Positions 45,132 to 53,840 of a stretch of DNA of 64,000 nucleotides are shown here, piece after piece. The notes beneath the pieces were generated by a model that saw only the letters and a list, made by a program, of their open reading frames with translations, ran no database searches and was not told where the DNA came from. Origin of the DNA: Mesorhizobium sp. (lineage in GTDB: Bacteria; Pseudomonadota; Alphaproteobacteria; Rhizobiales; Rhizobiaceae); contig SAPZ01000009.1 of assembly GCA_004020875.1 (NCBI GenBank), positions 1-64,000 on the forward strand. The letters run 5' to 3'. The position numbers and the translations under genes were made by a program. Numbering within the stretch: position 1 is the stretch's first letter; every line of letters begins with the position of its first letter.

Positions 45132-45989
45132 ATGGACAAGCGCGATCTGTCGACCCTCTTCCGGGAGCGGTTGAAAATGCTCTTGACACGGTCCGACCTG
45201 AACCAGTCGGCCTTCGCGGGCGCCGTCGGAATCGATCGCTCGGCGTTGTCGCAGCTCCTGTCAGGCGCCTCGACCCGCCTGCCCCGTGCCGAGACGCTTC
45301 TCAACATCGCGGCCGAGTTCAAGGTGTCGCTCGATTGGCTGCTGGGCCTCTCCCAGGACGAGGGCGTCACCGGCGAAATTAGAGAGAGCCTGGAGATCGA
45401 GGAGGCGCCGGACGGTTTCGACCGCACGTTGCTCGCCAAGTGGCACGCCGAGGCGGCAGGCACGAAAATCCGCTACGTGCCGGCAGGCATCCCTGACCTT
45501 CTGCGCACCGAGGCGCTGGTCGAATATGAGGCCGGAATAACCAACAAGAGCCGTGAGGCGCAGGCAGGCGAAACGCAATACCGCATCGACTACAACCGGC
45601 GGCCGGAGACCGACATGGAGGTCTGCATGCCGCGCCACACGCTGGAGATCTTCGCGCGAGGTCTCGGCGTCTGGGATCGTTTTCCCGAAGCCGACCGCCG
45701 TGCCCAGTTGCTGCACATGGCAGCGCTCCTCGACGACCTCTACCCGACCTTCCGCCTGTTCCTCTACGACGGCCGCGTGCGCTATTCGATCCCTTACACG
45801 ATCTTCGGCCCCTATCGCGCCGCGATCTATGTCGGTGACATGTATCTGGTGTTGAACGCGACCCAGCCGATCCGCACCCTCACCAGCCATTTCGACAATC
45901 TGATCCGCGCTGCCGACATCAATGCGCATGAGGCGGCCAGCTTCGCTCAGAAGCTGGCCGCGACGTCTTTCCCGTCAGGCTCAGTCTGA
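45132..45989 (+). CDS. XRE-family regulator with C-terminal ligand-like domain, adjacent to bmt
   Basis: A 285-residue protein. Residues 7-70 form an XRE helix-turn-helix (NQSAFAGAVGIDRSALSQLL). The remaining 200 residues form a separate domain of unknown fold that includes YRIDYNRRPETDMEVCMPR. An AGGAGCAGCG site precedes the ATG at 45132; a GTG lies one codon upstream. The upstream gap of 229 bases is AT-rich near 45040-45060 and contains no gene. Its position beside bmt makes it a candidate regulator of the betaine genes. That is inference from position. Confidence 0.8.
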   Translation: MDKRDLSTLFRERLKMLLTRSDLNQSAFAGAVGIDRSALSQLLSGASTRLPRAETLLNIAAEFKVSLDWLLGLSQDEGVTGEIRESLEIEEAPDGFDRTLLAKWHAEAAGTKIRYVPAGIPDLLRTEALVEYEAGITNKSREAQAGETQYRIDYNRRPETDMEVCMPRHTLEIFARGLGVWDRFPEADRRAQLLHMAALLDDLYPTFRLFLYDGRVRYSIPYTIFGPYRAAIYVGDMYLVLNATQPIRTLTSHFDNLIRAADINAHEAASFAQKLAATSFPSGSV

Positions 45990-46098
45990 GGGCCTGCCTG
46001 TCCGGTCGACCACCAACCAACGGGCAGGCCCCCACCGAGATCGAGGTCGCGATCATTCCGGCCACTCAAGGCCCTCGCTGCCGCAAGCTCGTTGACTA

Positions 46099-46120
46099 GA
46101 CATAAAGACTTCTTTATATC
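46099..46120. promoter_or_regulatory. Operator-like palindrome upstream of bmt
   Basis: The sequence GACATAAAGA, CT, TCTTTATATC forms a 22-base near-perfect inverted repeat 33 bases before the bmt start. The same element, in inverted orientation and with its ATAAC flank, occurs at 59228. It resembles sites I recall for ArsR-type (SahR-like) regulators of methionine-cycle genes in alphaproteobacteria. Its position near the start codon suggests a repressor site overlapping the promoter. Confidence 0.75.
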
Positions 46121-46153
46121 GTTATTCGAAATTCGAACACGAAAGCCAAAGCC

Positions 46154-47176
46154 ATGACCGCGACCAACCCGATTGACGCCCTGCTTGCCGAAAAGGGCGT
46201 GCTTCTGGCCGACGGCGCCACCGGCACCAATCTGTTCGCGATGGGCCTGCCGGCCGGCGAAGCGCCCGAACTCCTCAACGAGACGGCGCCCGAAACCATC
46301 GCCAGACTACATCAGAACTTCGTCGATGCCGGCGCGGATATCATCCTGACCAACTCTTTTGGCGGCACCCGACACCGCCTCAAGCTGCATCACGCGCAGG
46401 ATCGCGTTCACGAGCTAAACAAGCGGGCAGCCGAGATCGCCCGTTCCGTCGCCGACAAGGCCGGCCGCAAGGTGATCGTCGCCGGCTCCGTCGGCCCGAC
46501 CGGCGAGCTGCTGGTGCCGCTCGGTGCCCTGACCTATGACGATGCCGTCGATGCGTTCGCCGAGCAGATCGAGGGCCTCAAGGCCGGCGGCGCCGAAGTC
46601 GCCTGGATCGAGACCATGTCGGCGCCGGACGAGATCCGCGCCGCGGCCGAAGCGGCCATCCGGGTCGGCCTGCCTTATACTTATACCGGATCCTTCGACA
46701 CGGCCGGCCGCACTATGATGGGTCTGCTGCCGAAGGACATCCACGCCGTTGCCGACGGCCTGTCGCGGGCCCCGCTCGGTGTCGGCGCCAATTGCGGCGT
46801 CGGCGCTTCCGATATCCTCGCCTCGCTGCTCGACATGACCGAGGCGAAGCCGGAGGCGACGGTGATCGTCAAGGGCAATTGCGGCATTCCAGAATTCCGC
46901 GGCAGCGAGATCCATTACTCCGGCACGCCGGAGCTGATGTCAGATTATGTGCGGCTGGCGGTCGATGCCGGCGCCAAGATCGTCGGCGGCTGCTGCGGCA
47001 CCTCCTTCGCCCACCTCGCCGCCATGCGCAAGGCGCTCGACGGCCACACCAAGGCGGCGCGCCCGACCGTCGAGACGATCGTCGAGCGTATTGGCCCGAT
47101 GCGCAACAAGGTGGCGACGGCAAACACCGCCGAAACCAGCGAAGCGCGCCGTGAGCGCCGGCGCAGCCGCGCCTAA
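46154..47176 (+). CDS. bmt: Betaine-homocysteine S-methyltransferase
   Basis: A 340-residue zinc-dependent homocysteine methyltransferase. The zinc cysteines are visible as Cys214 (GANCGVGASD) and the pair Cys280-Cys281 (GGCCGTSFAHL). The N-terminal barrel start GATGTNLFAMGL is typical. It transfers a methyl group from glycine betaine to homocysteine, giving methionine and dimethylglycine. The rhizobial gene bmt is established in Sinorhizobium meliloti as a betaine-homocysteine methyltransferase and lies there near mttB-like genes. A palindromic operator lies just upstream. Confidence 0.9.
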   Translation: MTATNPIDALLAEKGVLLADGATGTNLFAMGLPAGEAPELLNETAPETIARLHQNFVDAGADIILTNSFGGTRHRLKLHHAQDRVHELNKRAAEIARSVADKAGRKVIVAGSVGPTGELLVPLGALTYDDAVDAFAEQIEGLKAGGAEVAWIETMSAPDEIRAAAEAAIRVGLPYTYTGSFDTAGRTMMGLLPKDIHAVADGLSRAPLGVGANCGVGASDILASLLDMTEAKPEATVIVKGNCGIPEFRGSEIHYSGTPELMSDYVRLAVDAGAKIVGGCCGTSFAHLAAMRKALDGHTKAARPTVETIVERIGPMRNKVATANTAETSEARRERRRSRA

Positions 47177-47183
47177 TACGGTT

Positions 47184-47468
47184 CTACTTGCTGTTTTCGG
47201 CGTAGCGCGACAGCGCGGTATCGAAATCGACACCGACGCCGTTCTGGCTGTCGCCGCCCATCGTCATCAGGGCGCCCGATGCGCCGGGGTCGGTGATCTG
47301 TTCCAGCATCACGCGAAAACGGTCGTTGTTGAGCGCCGAAAGCGCCGTGTTGCGGGCCGCATCGACATCGTTTCGGATGCGCGCCGCTTCAGCCGAAGCC
47401 GTCGACGATCCCCGCACCGGCGCATTGGCCGCCGTCGCGTTCGCATTGCCGATTGTCGTGATATGCAC
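47184..47468 (-). CDS. Conserved-looking hypothetical protein
   Basis: A 94-residue protein rich in Ala, Asn and Ser, with no signal peptide and no membrane segment. I do not recognise a family. The frame ends 7 bases from the bmt stop on the other strand. Codon use resembles neighbouring genes. It could be a small cytoplasmic protein or spurious. Confidence 0.45.
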   Translation of the reverse strand: MHITTIGNANATAANAPVRGSSTASAEAARIRNDVDAARNTALSALNNDRFRVMLEQITDPGASGALMTMGGDSQNGVGVDFDTALSRYAENSK

Positions 47469-47557
47469 TGCTGATCCCCCAAAATTCTATGAGCACGAAC
47501 TAACAAAAGTTAATTGCGGCGAGGTTCCGGAAAAGCCGCGCAATTTAATGATCGACA

Positions 47558-47589
47558 AAGGGCCGACGGGATCTTTCCCGCCGGCCCTT
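47558..47589 (-). terminator. Hairpin terminator after the VWA gene
   Basis: A 13-base inverted repeat with one mismatch (47558-47570 and 47577-47589) and a six-base loop lies 18 bases past the VWA stop. On the minus strand it is followed by TTTG only, so termination may be moderate. Confidence 0.65.
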
Positions 47590-47607
47590 CGTTAAACTCG
47601 CCACGTT

Positions 47608-49809
47608 CTACTTATTGCCGTCCAGCGATGAGGCCAGGCGTACCAGCGACAGGAACTCCGCCCTGTAGCCGAACGGATCGGCGCCGCGCGCGGCATTGGC
47701 GATCTCCGCGATCCGGTCGTAGCCGAAATTCGCCGTCTGATCCTCGTCGCGCAGCTTCTGCCCGAAAGCCGCCACGGCCACCGAGAAGCGCTGGTCGGCG
47801 CCAGCCGCATCGAACGACTTGACCTCGTTGGCGGCGTTCACCGGCGTGGTGATGAGTTTCGAGACATTCTCGTCCGGCAGCTTGTAGCGGATTTTGACGA
47901 AGGCATATTCGTCGGCATTGGCGATGCCGCCATTGTCGACCTTGGCCTGGCCGTAGCGCAGCGGGTCGACCTGCTCGCCGCCGCTGCCCTTCGGCGTGAT
48001 CTCATAGACCGCCGTCACCGAATGGCCCGAACCGATATCGCCGGCATCGACGCGGTCGTTGTTGAAATCCTCGCGCTTGAGCGCCCGGGTCTCATAGCCG
48101 ACCAGCCGGTATTCCGAGACCTTCGCCGGATTGAACTCGACCTGGATCTTGACGTCCTTGGCGATGGTGAACAGCGTCGAGGAGGCATCCTCGACCAGCA
48201 CCTTCTCGGCTTCTGCCAAAGTGTCGATGTAGGCCGCAGTACCGTTGCCGTTCTGGGCGATGGTCTGAATCATCTGGTCGTTCAGATTGCCGCGGCCGAA
48301 GCCGAACACCGACAGGAACACGCCGGTCTTGCGTTCCTTCTCGATCAGACGCTTGAGATCGTCGTTATCGGTCTGGCCGACATTGAAGTCGCCGTCGGTG
48401 GCGAGCATCACGCGGTTGACGCCGTCCTTGACGAAGGATTGCTGGGCAAGCTTGTAGGCCTCGCGGATGCCTTCCTCGCCCGCCGTCGATCCGCCGGGCT
48501 CGAGATTGTCTATGGCCGCAAGGATTTTCTGCTTTTCCGCCGCCTTGGTCGGCATCAGCACCGTGCCGGCATTGCCCGCATAAGTGACGATCGAGACGGT
48601 GTCGTCGGGCTTCAGCTTGCTCACCAGCAGGCGGAAGGCGGATTTGAGCAGCGGCAGCTTGTCCGGCTCGTCCATCGAGCCCGACACATCGATCAGGAAG
48701 ACCAGATTGGCCTTCGGCTGCTCGGTCGGCTTCACGTCGAAACCCTTGATCGCGACATGCATGAGCTTGGTGTGCTCGTTCCATGGCGTCGGCATGACGG
48801 TGACCGTCGAGTTGAACGGCGTCGCGGCCGAGTCCGGACCCTTCCAATGATAAGGGAAGTAATTGATCATTTCTTCGACCCGCACAGTATCCGGGTCTGG
48901 CAATGTGCCTTCCTTCAGCGAGCGCCGCACGAAGGAATAGGAGGCCGTGTCGACGTCGATCGAGAAGGTCGAGACCGGATCCTGAGCCGTCTCGTGCACC
49001 GGATTGGTCTTGAAGGTCTCGATGCGGTCGCGGTTTTCCTCCTGCGGCAGCATCCGGTCGGACGGCATCGGCGCCGGCTGCACCATCAGCTTTGAATCGC
49101 CCATTACTGGGGGAGACTGCGGCATGGTGGTCGCCGCGCCCGCCGGCACCTGGTCGGCCCGCTCGGCCTCGTCGACGCTGGGCGGCGGCGTCATGGACAT
49201 GATCACCCTGTTGGACGACCCGTCCTTGCCGCCGGCCACGAGCTGTCTGCTCTCTGCTGGCGCAGGTTGCAGGGCAGGCTTGGTCGCCGGCGCCGCCTCC
49301 TGCTTGAGCAGGGCGTCGACCTCGGTCGCCGGCTTCGGCGCCGCGGGCGCCACCTGTGAATTGGCCCGGGTCTCCGCGCCCGCGTCGGTCTTCTTTTCCT
49401 TGGCGGGCGCCGCTGCCAGCGGCTCGTTGATCGCCGGTTGCAGCGGCGCGGGCTTCTGCGCCACCGGCTTGCCGGCCAGCGTCTCGGTGATCTTGCCGTT
49501 GCCGGTAATGACGGGCGGCTGTTCCTTCAGCATCTCGAAAGCGGCATAGCCGGCGATAGGCAGGGCGACCAGCGCGGTGATGGCCGGCGTGGCAATGAGT
49601 TTCCGTTGCATGATTTCTCTCCAGAGCTTTTGTGCTCGCTCCGTGAGACGAAGGCCTGCCGGTGATCCTTGGGTGGCGGCGGAAGATTTTTCGTCCAAGT
49701 CGAAGGCCCGCATTGCGGCAGCCAGTGCGCGCGCCTTCGCCTCGCCGTCCGGTGCTGGCATCGCGAGATCCCGCAGCCTTTCGAGTTCGTTGTCGTCGAC
49801 CATGGTCAC
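47608..49809 (-). CDS. von Willebrand factor A domain protein (YfbK-like)
   Basis: A 733-residue protein with a short cytoplasmic N-terminus, one membrane helix at about 72-92 (ATPAITALVALPIAGYAAFEM) and a Pro/Ala/Lys-rich linker. A VWA domain at about 350-540 carries the metal-ion site DVSGSMDEPDK. A C-terminal domain (about 560-730) follows. Its start overlaps the stop of the ECF sigma factor by 4 bases (ATGA). The N-terminus could bind the sigma factor as an anti-sigma module, as in sigma/VWA pairs, but no zinc anti-sigma motif is visible. Confidence 0.88.
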   Translation of the reverse strand: MTMVDDNELERLRDLAMPAPDGEAKARALAAAMRAFDLDEKSSAATQGSPAGLRLTERAQKLWREIMQRKLIATPAITALVALPIAGYAAFEMLKEQPPVITGNGKITETLAGKPVAQKPAPLQPAINEPLAAAPAKEKKTDAGAETRANSQVAPAAPKPATEVDALLKQEAAPATKPALQPAPAESRQLVAGGKDGSSNRVIMSMTPPPSVDEAERADQVPAGAATTMPQSPPVMGDSKLMVQPAPMPSDRMLPQEENRDRIETFKTNPVHETAQDPVSTFSIDVDTASYSFVRRSLKEGTLPDPDTVRVEEMINYFPYHWKGPDSAATPFNSTVTVMPTPWNEHTKLMHVAIKGFDVKPTEQPKANLVFLIDVSGSMDEPDKLPLLKSAFRLLVSKLKPDDTVSIVTYAGNAGTVLMPTKAAEKQKILAAIDNLEPGGSTAGEEGIREAYKLAQQSFVKDGVNRVMLATDGDFNVGQTDNDDLKRLIEKERKTGVFLSVFGFGRGNLNDQMIQTIAQNGNGTAAYIDTLAEAEKVLVEDASSTLFTIAKDVKIQVEFNPAKVSEYRLVGYETRALKREDFNNDRVDAGDIGSGHSVTAVYEITPKGSGGEQVDPLRYGQAKVDNGGIANADEYAFVKIRYKLPDENVSKLITTPVNAANEVKSFDAAGADQRFSVAVAAFGQKLRDEDQTANFGYDRIAEIANAARGADPFGYRAEFLSLVRLASSLDGNK

Positions 49810-50369
49810 ACTTCCCCGGCTGAACGCATCAGCAGCTTCAGCCGTTTCTTCGCTTCATGGATGTGCCATGAAACCGTCGTCTCCGAGATCGCCATCACCT
49901 CCGCCGCCGCCGCGTGGTTGAGACCTTCGCCATAGACCAGCAGCACCGCGTCGCGCTGCTTGTCGGGCAGCATCCGCACCGCCGCCCATAGCGCCTCTGC
50001 GGGATCGTCACTCTCCGCCGGCGCCTCGCCGGCGATCGACGCATAGGCGCCATAGGCATCGGTCTTGGCAGTGTCGCGGGCGCGCTTGCGCATCATGTCG
50101 CGCGAAGCATTCAGCGTCATGGCATAGAGCCATGTCGTGAAGGCGCCACTGCCCTGATAGTCGCGGATCGCACGGCCGAGCCGCACGCAGACGTCCTGGG
50201 CGATGTCCTCGGCATCGGTCTTCTTGCCGCACCAGCGATAAGCGGCGCGATAGACGAAGCCATAGTGCCTTTCGAGCAATTTGCCGAAAGCCCACCGGTC
50301 TCCGCCCCTCGCCCGCCCGATCAATTCGGCATCGGAGGCTTCGCTGTCGTCCAGCATCATCGCCATCAT
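49806..50369 (-). CDS. ECF-type RNA polymerase sigma factor
   Basis: A 187-residue sigma-70-family extracytoplasmic-function factor. Region 2 is at about 20-90 (DAEDIAQDVCVRLGRAI) and region 4 at about 125-180 (VYGEGLNHAAAAEVMAI). The start has several nearby ATGs (MMAMMLDDSE), so the exact N-terminus is uncertain by a few residues. It is translationally coupled to the VWA protein, which probably controls or is controlled by it. The signal it senses is unknown. Confidence 0.9.
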   Translation of the reverse strand: MMAMMLDDSEASDAELIGRARGGDRWAFGKLLERHYGFVYRAAYRWCGKKTDAEDIAQDVCVRLGRAIRDYQGSGAFTTWLYAMTLNASRDMMRKRARDTAKTDAYGAYASIAGEAPAESDDPAEALWAAVRMLPDKQRDAVLLVYGEGLNHAAAAEVMAISETTVSWHIHEAKKRLKLLMRSAGEV

Positions 50370-50439
50370 GTGCCTGTTGGACGAAGGCTAATGACCAATC
50401 CTTGGGAGGATGGAAAGATTTTTTGCAGCAACATTTTTT

Positions 50440-50495
50440 CCTTCTCCCCGTGACGCGGGGAGAAGGTGTCCGAAGGACGGATGAGGGGCGGCGCG
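50440..50495. repeat. Rhizobial palindromic repeat, GGGGAGAAGG family
   Basis: A perfect 11-base-pair stem (CCTTCTCCCCG, 50440-50450; CGGGGAGAAGG, 50456-50466) with loop TGACG is followed by TGTCCGAAGGACGGATGAGG. This composition is a widespread dispersed element of rhizobial intergenic regions. It separates the sigma-factor promoter from the hydrolase gene. Confidence 0.75.
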
Positions 50496-50539
50496 AACCT
50501 TCGAAGGTCTGCGCTATCTTCGTAATCCGAAAGCGAAGG

Positions 50540-51271
50540 TTATCCGAGCGTCTCTTTGAAAAACGTCGTCAGCCGCTTCCAATGCCTCTCGGCACCCACC
50601 TCGTCATAGACGCCATGATCCTTGATGCACCAGCCATGGCCGACGCCGACATAATTCTCGATCGTGTGGTCGACCTCTGCCACCCTGAGCGCCTCCGCCA
50701 GCCGCGCTGACTGCTCCGGCGGGAAGCTGCCGTCGACGCCGGCGACGCCGACATAGACGCGCGCCTTGATCGAAGCTGCCTTCCGGTGCGGGCTGTCGGC
50801 CGCGTCGCTGGCCAGATTACCGCCATGGAAGCTTGCCGCGGCAACGATCCGGTCCGGATAGCTCGCCGCCGCGTTCAACGCCCGCGCGCCGCCCATGCAA
50901 TAGCCGACGACGCCGATCGGTCCGTCAATGCCCTCGGCCGCGAACGCGTCGAGGAAGGCGCTGCCGTCGCGGATGGTCATGCCCTGCGTCGTGCCGCCGC
51001 TCAGCATCAACAGCAGGGCCTTGGTCTTTGCCTCGGCGAAGGCGGTTTTGGGATCGAACGGGCCATAGGGCGCATAGCGGTAGAAGAGGTCGGGCACCAG
51101 CACGGCATAGCCATGCCCCGCGAGGCGCTCCGCCATCTGGTCGAGCACCGGACGCGGACCGAAAATATCCATGTAGAGGATGACGCCGGCCTTGGCCGGC
51201 GCTGCTGGACGAAACAGCCGACCCTTCGCCGTGCCGTCCTGGGTCTTGATCTCGATGTCCCGCTTCGTCAT
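50540..51271 (-). CDS. Dienelactone hydrolase family protein
   Basis: A 243-residue alpha/beta hydrolase. The nucleophile motif is GVVGYCMGGARALN (Cys in the serine position, as in dienelactone hydrolases). The acid and histidine lie in the C-terminal half (SARLAEALRVAEVDHT and VGHGWCIKDH). These enzymes hydrolyse dienelactones in aromatic breakdown or other esters. No aromatic genes are adjacent. The frame is open to 51325, but the start MTKRDIEIKTQDG at 51271 fits the family. Confidence 0.88.
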   Translation of the reverse strand: MTKRDIEIKTQDGTAKGRLFRPAAPAKAGVILYMDIFGPRPVLDQMAERLAGHGYAVLVPDLFYRYAPYGPFDPKTAFAEAKTKALLLMLSGGTTQGMTIRDGSAFLDAFAAEGIDGPIGVVGYCMGGARALNAAASYPDRIVAAASFHGGNLASDAADSPHRKAASIKARVYVGVAGVDGSFPPEQSARLAEALRVAEVDHTIENYVGVGHGWCIKDHGVYDEVGAERHWKRLTTFFKETLG

Positions 51272-51346
51272 TGCGCGCTCCGGCGGTTGCCAGGCGATAG
51301 ATATCCGCGCTGCCCTCAAGGGCAAGCCGGAACCTCTCGATCGCGG

Positions 51347-52063
51347 TCAAGTTTCCGTGCGGTCCGGAAGGATGCGCACCCCGGCGAACGCCGCCATATG
51401 GAAGGCCTGGACATCGGACGGATAGCGATACTCAGCGCCATAGGGACAGGCGTTGCGGTCGAGGCAGCCGCCGGCGCGGCAAGGCGCACCATTCGTGCCA
51501 CGCACATGCGCCAGGCACGCCTGGTGCGCAAAGCCATCCACCGAATAAGCGCCGACCGGACAGGATTTCAGGCAGGGTTTTTCGACACATGTGTCGCAAA
51601 GATGAATCGCTTCATGAGCTTCGGGAACAGAAATCTCGTCCTCGAACAGCAAGGCGCCGCGATAGGCGTGCCAGAGCCCATATCGCGGATGCATGAGGAT
51701 GCCGAGCGGCGACGGCTTCAACCCTTCAGCCCGCATCGCCCATTGCTGGAACGGCAGGTAAGGCCGGTCTGAAGGCGAAACCGCACGCGCGCCGAATTCC
51801 TTCGCCACGCCGCCAATCACCTCGCGCGACCAGCTATCGAGCGGGTTGGCGATATCCTTCGCCTGCCGCCCCAGCCAGCGCTGGAAATGCGGCCATGGCG
51901 CCGCGCCTGCCTGCCCGACCAGCAGCACGGATCTGGCCAGCGCGCCGGAAGGTCCAACTGGCGCCACCTCATCGTCGCCGAAGCCGAAACCGCCGCGAAG
52001 GATCAGGCCGCTGGCCGCGAGCGCATTCGCGATCTCCTCGGCCGTGCCGCAGGAAAAAGTCAT
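51347..52063 (-). CDS. Iron-sulfur (4Fe-4S dicluster-type) protein near the corrinoid genes
   Basis: A 238-residue protein with a cysteine-rich C-terminal half: CDTCVEKPCLKSCPVGAY, then a spaced set in CLAHVRGTNGAPCRAGGC and CPYG. The spacing suits two iron-sulfur clusters. The N-terminal half resembles the cobalamin-handling region of QueG-type reductases without the full enzyme. It lies 89 bases beyond the second mttB gene on the same strand and may be cotranscribed. It could deliver electrons for corrinoid reactivation. That role is inference. Confidence 0.7.
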   Translation of the reverse strand: MTFSCGTAEEIANALAASGLILRGGFGFGDDEVAPVGPSGALARSVLLVGQAGAAPWPHFQRWLGRQAKDIANPLDSWSREVIGGVAKEFGARAVSPSDRPYLPFQQWAMRAEGLKPSPLGILMHPRYGLWHAYRGALLFEDEISVPEAHEAIHLCDTCVEKPCLKSCPVGAYSVDGFAHQACLAHVRGTNGAPCRAGGCLDRNACPYGAEYRYPSDVQAFHMAAFAGVRILPDRTET

Positions 52064-52152
52064 CCCCTCCGGTCCGGTTCGGAGAACGCGCTCCGCCAGA
52101 CTTCCTTGTGGATGATGTTGGCGACTTTAGCCCGGCCTGAATCGGGCTCCTT

Positions 52153-53727
52153 TCACGTGAAGGCGTCGGGCATCGAGCCTTTCTTCTTGGCGATGAAGTC
52201 CTTCAGCGCCTCGTCGATGGCCGGGTCGAGATGCGGCGCCTCGTAGCTTTCCAGCCAGCGGCGGGCGAGCTCGTTGGCGCGTTGCGGCGCGGTCTTCTCG
52301 CCTTCGGCCAGCCACTGTTCGTAGGAATTGTTGTCGGCGATGTTGGAGCGGTAGAAGGCCGTCTGGAAATTCGCCTGGGTGTGGTCGCAGCCGAGATAAT
52401 GGCTGCCCGGGCCGACCTGGCGGATGGCGTCCATCGCCTGGCCGTTTTCCGACAGGTCCACGCCTTCGCAGAACTTCTGCTGCATGCCGAGCTGGTCGAT
52501 GTCCATCATGAATTTTTCGTAGCAGGAAGCGAGGCCGCCCTCGAGCCAGCCGGCCGAATGCAGCACGAAATTGGTGCCGGCGAGGATGGTCGAGTTGAGC
52601 GTGTTGGCGCTCTCATAGGCCGCCTGCGCATCCGGGATTTTTGAAGCGCAGAGCGAGCCGCCGGTACGGAACGGCAGCCCGAGCCGGCGCGCCAACTGTG
52701 CCGCGCCGTAGGAGACCAGCGACGGTTCGGGCGTGCCGAAGGTCGGGGCGCCCGACTGCATCGAGATTGACGAGGCGAAGGTGCCGAACAGCACCGGCGC
52801 GCCGGGCTTGATCAGCTGCGTGAACGAGGCGCCGGCGAGCACTTCGGCCAGCACCTGCGTCAGCGTGCCGGCAACCGTCACCGGGCTCATCGCACCGGCC
52901 AGGATGAAGGGCGTGACGATGCAGGCCTGGTTGTGGCGCGAATAGACCTTCAGCGCTCCCAGCATGGTCTCGTCGAACACCATCGGCGAGTTGGCGTTGA
53001 TCAGGCTGGTCAGCACCGTGTTGTTCTCGACGAAGTCGTCGCCGAACACGAGCTTGGCCATCGCCACCGTATCCTCGGCCCGCTCCGGCGCCGTCACCGA
53101 CCCCATGAACGGTTTGTCCGAGTAGCGGATATGCGCATAGATCATGTCGAGGTGGCGCTTGTTGACCGGCACGTCGACCGGCTCGCACACCGTGCCGCCC
53201 GAATGGTGGATCGACGGCGCCATATAGGCGAGCTTCACGAAGTTCTGGAAATCCTCGATCGTCGCGTAGCGGCGGTTGCCGTCGAGGTCGCGCACGAAGG
53301 GCGGGCCGTAGACCGGCGCGAACACCGTCGCATTGCCGCCGATCTGCACCGAGCGCTCGGGGTTGCGCGCATGCTGGGTGTAGATGGAAGGCGCAGTCTT
53401 CAGCAGCGAGCGGCAGAGCCCCTTGGGGAAGTGCACGCGCTCGCCCTTGACGTCGGCGCCGGCCTCTTTCCACAGCGCCAGCGCCTCGGCGTCGTCACGG
53501 AAGATGATGCCGGTTTCTTCCAGCACCGTGTCGGTGTTCTTCTCGATCAGCGCCAGGCCCTCCTCGTTGAGGACCTCGTAGACGTTGATCTTGCGCTTGA
53601 TGTAGGTGAGCTGGGTGCCCGGGCCGCCGCCCGAACGGGCCGCACGGCGTGCCGCCGCGCCGCCGCTGGCGCCGCGACCGCGCCGTCCGCCCGACGTTTC
53701 CTGCTCGACTGCCGCGTTATCGCTCAT
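52153..53727 (-). CDS. Non-pyrrolysine MttB-superfamily methyltransferase, copy 2
   Basis: A 524-residue MttB-superfamily methyltransferase, paralogous to the copy at 35692. A basic Gly/Arg-rich N-terminal stretch of about 35 residues precedes the barrel. Shared segments are VTPFILAGAMSPVTVAGTL, QSGAPTFGTPE and HSAGWLEGGLASCYEK. There is no in-frame TAG, so it is not a pyrrolysine enzyme. It starts at 53727 after GGGAAGA; the frame reaches 53808. It is divergent from the corrinoid protein gene at 54001 across a promoter region with two inverted repeats. This makes it the more likely cognate partner of that corrinoid protein. Confidence 0.9.
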   Translation of the reverse strand: MSDNAAVEQETSGGRRGRGASGGAAARRAARSGGGPGTQLTYIKRKINVYEVLNEEGLALIEKNTDTVLEETGIIFRDDAEALALWKEAGADVKGERVHFPKGLCRSLLKTAPSIYTQHARNPERSVQIGGNATVFAPVYGPPFVRDLDGNRRYATIEDFQNFVKLAYMAPSIHHSGGTVCEPVDVPVNKRHLDMIYAHIRYSDKPFMGSVTAPERAEDTVAMAKLVFGDDFVENNTVLTSLINANSPMVFDETMLGALKVYSRHNQACIVTPFILAGAMSPVTVAGTLTQVLAEVLAGASFTQLIKPGAPVLFGTFASSISMQSGAPTFGTPEPSLVSYGAAQLARRLGLPFRTGGSLCASKIPDAQAAYESANTLNSTILAGTNFVLHSAGWLEGGLASCYEKFMMDIDQLGMQQKFCEGVDLSENGQAMDAIRQVGPGSHYLGCDHTQANFQTAFYRSNIADNNSYEQWLAEGEKTAPQRANELARRWLESYEAPHLDPAIDEALKDFIAKKKGSMPDAFT

Positions 53728-53840
53728 GATCGTTCTTCCCATAACTTGGTCTGAATTGGCTGGGGCGGCCCGTCGCTGCCGCCTCCTGCCTGGATCGTAG
53801 CCATACACCCTATTGGAAACGGCCAGCCAGCGCCAACACC

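Noticed and set aside
46000..46153. SAM-type riboswitch upstream of bmt
   Set aside because: The leader is short and contains a protein-operator-like palindrome close to the start codon rather than a riboswitch fold.
35692..53727. Possible pyrrolysine (amber) codon in either mttB gene
   Set aside because: Both reading frames run without any in-frame stop through the full-length barrel, and no pyl genes are present.
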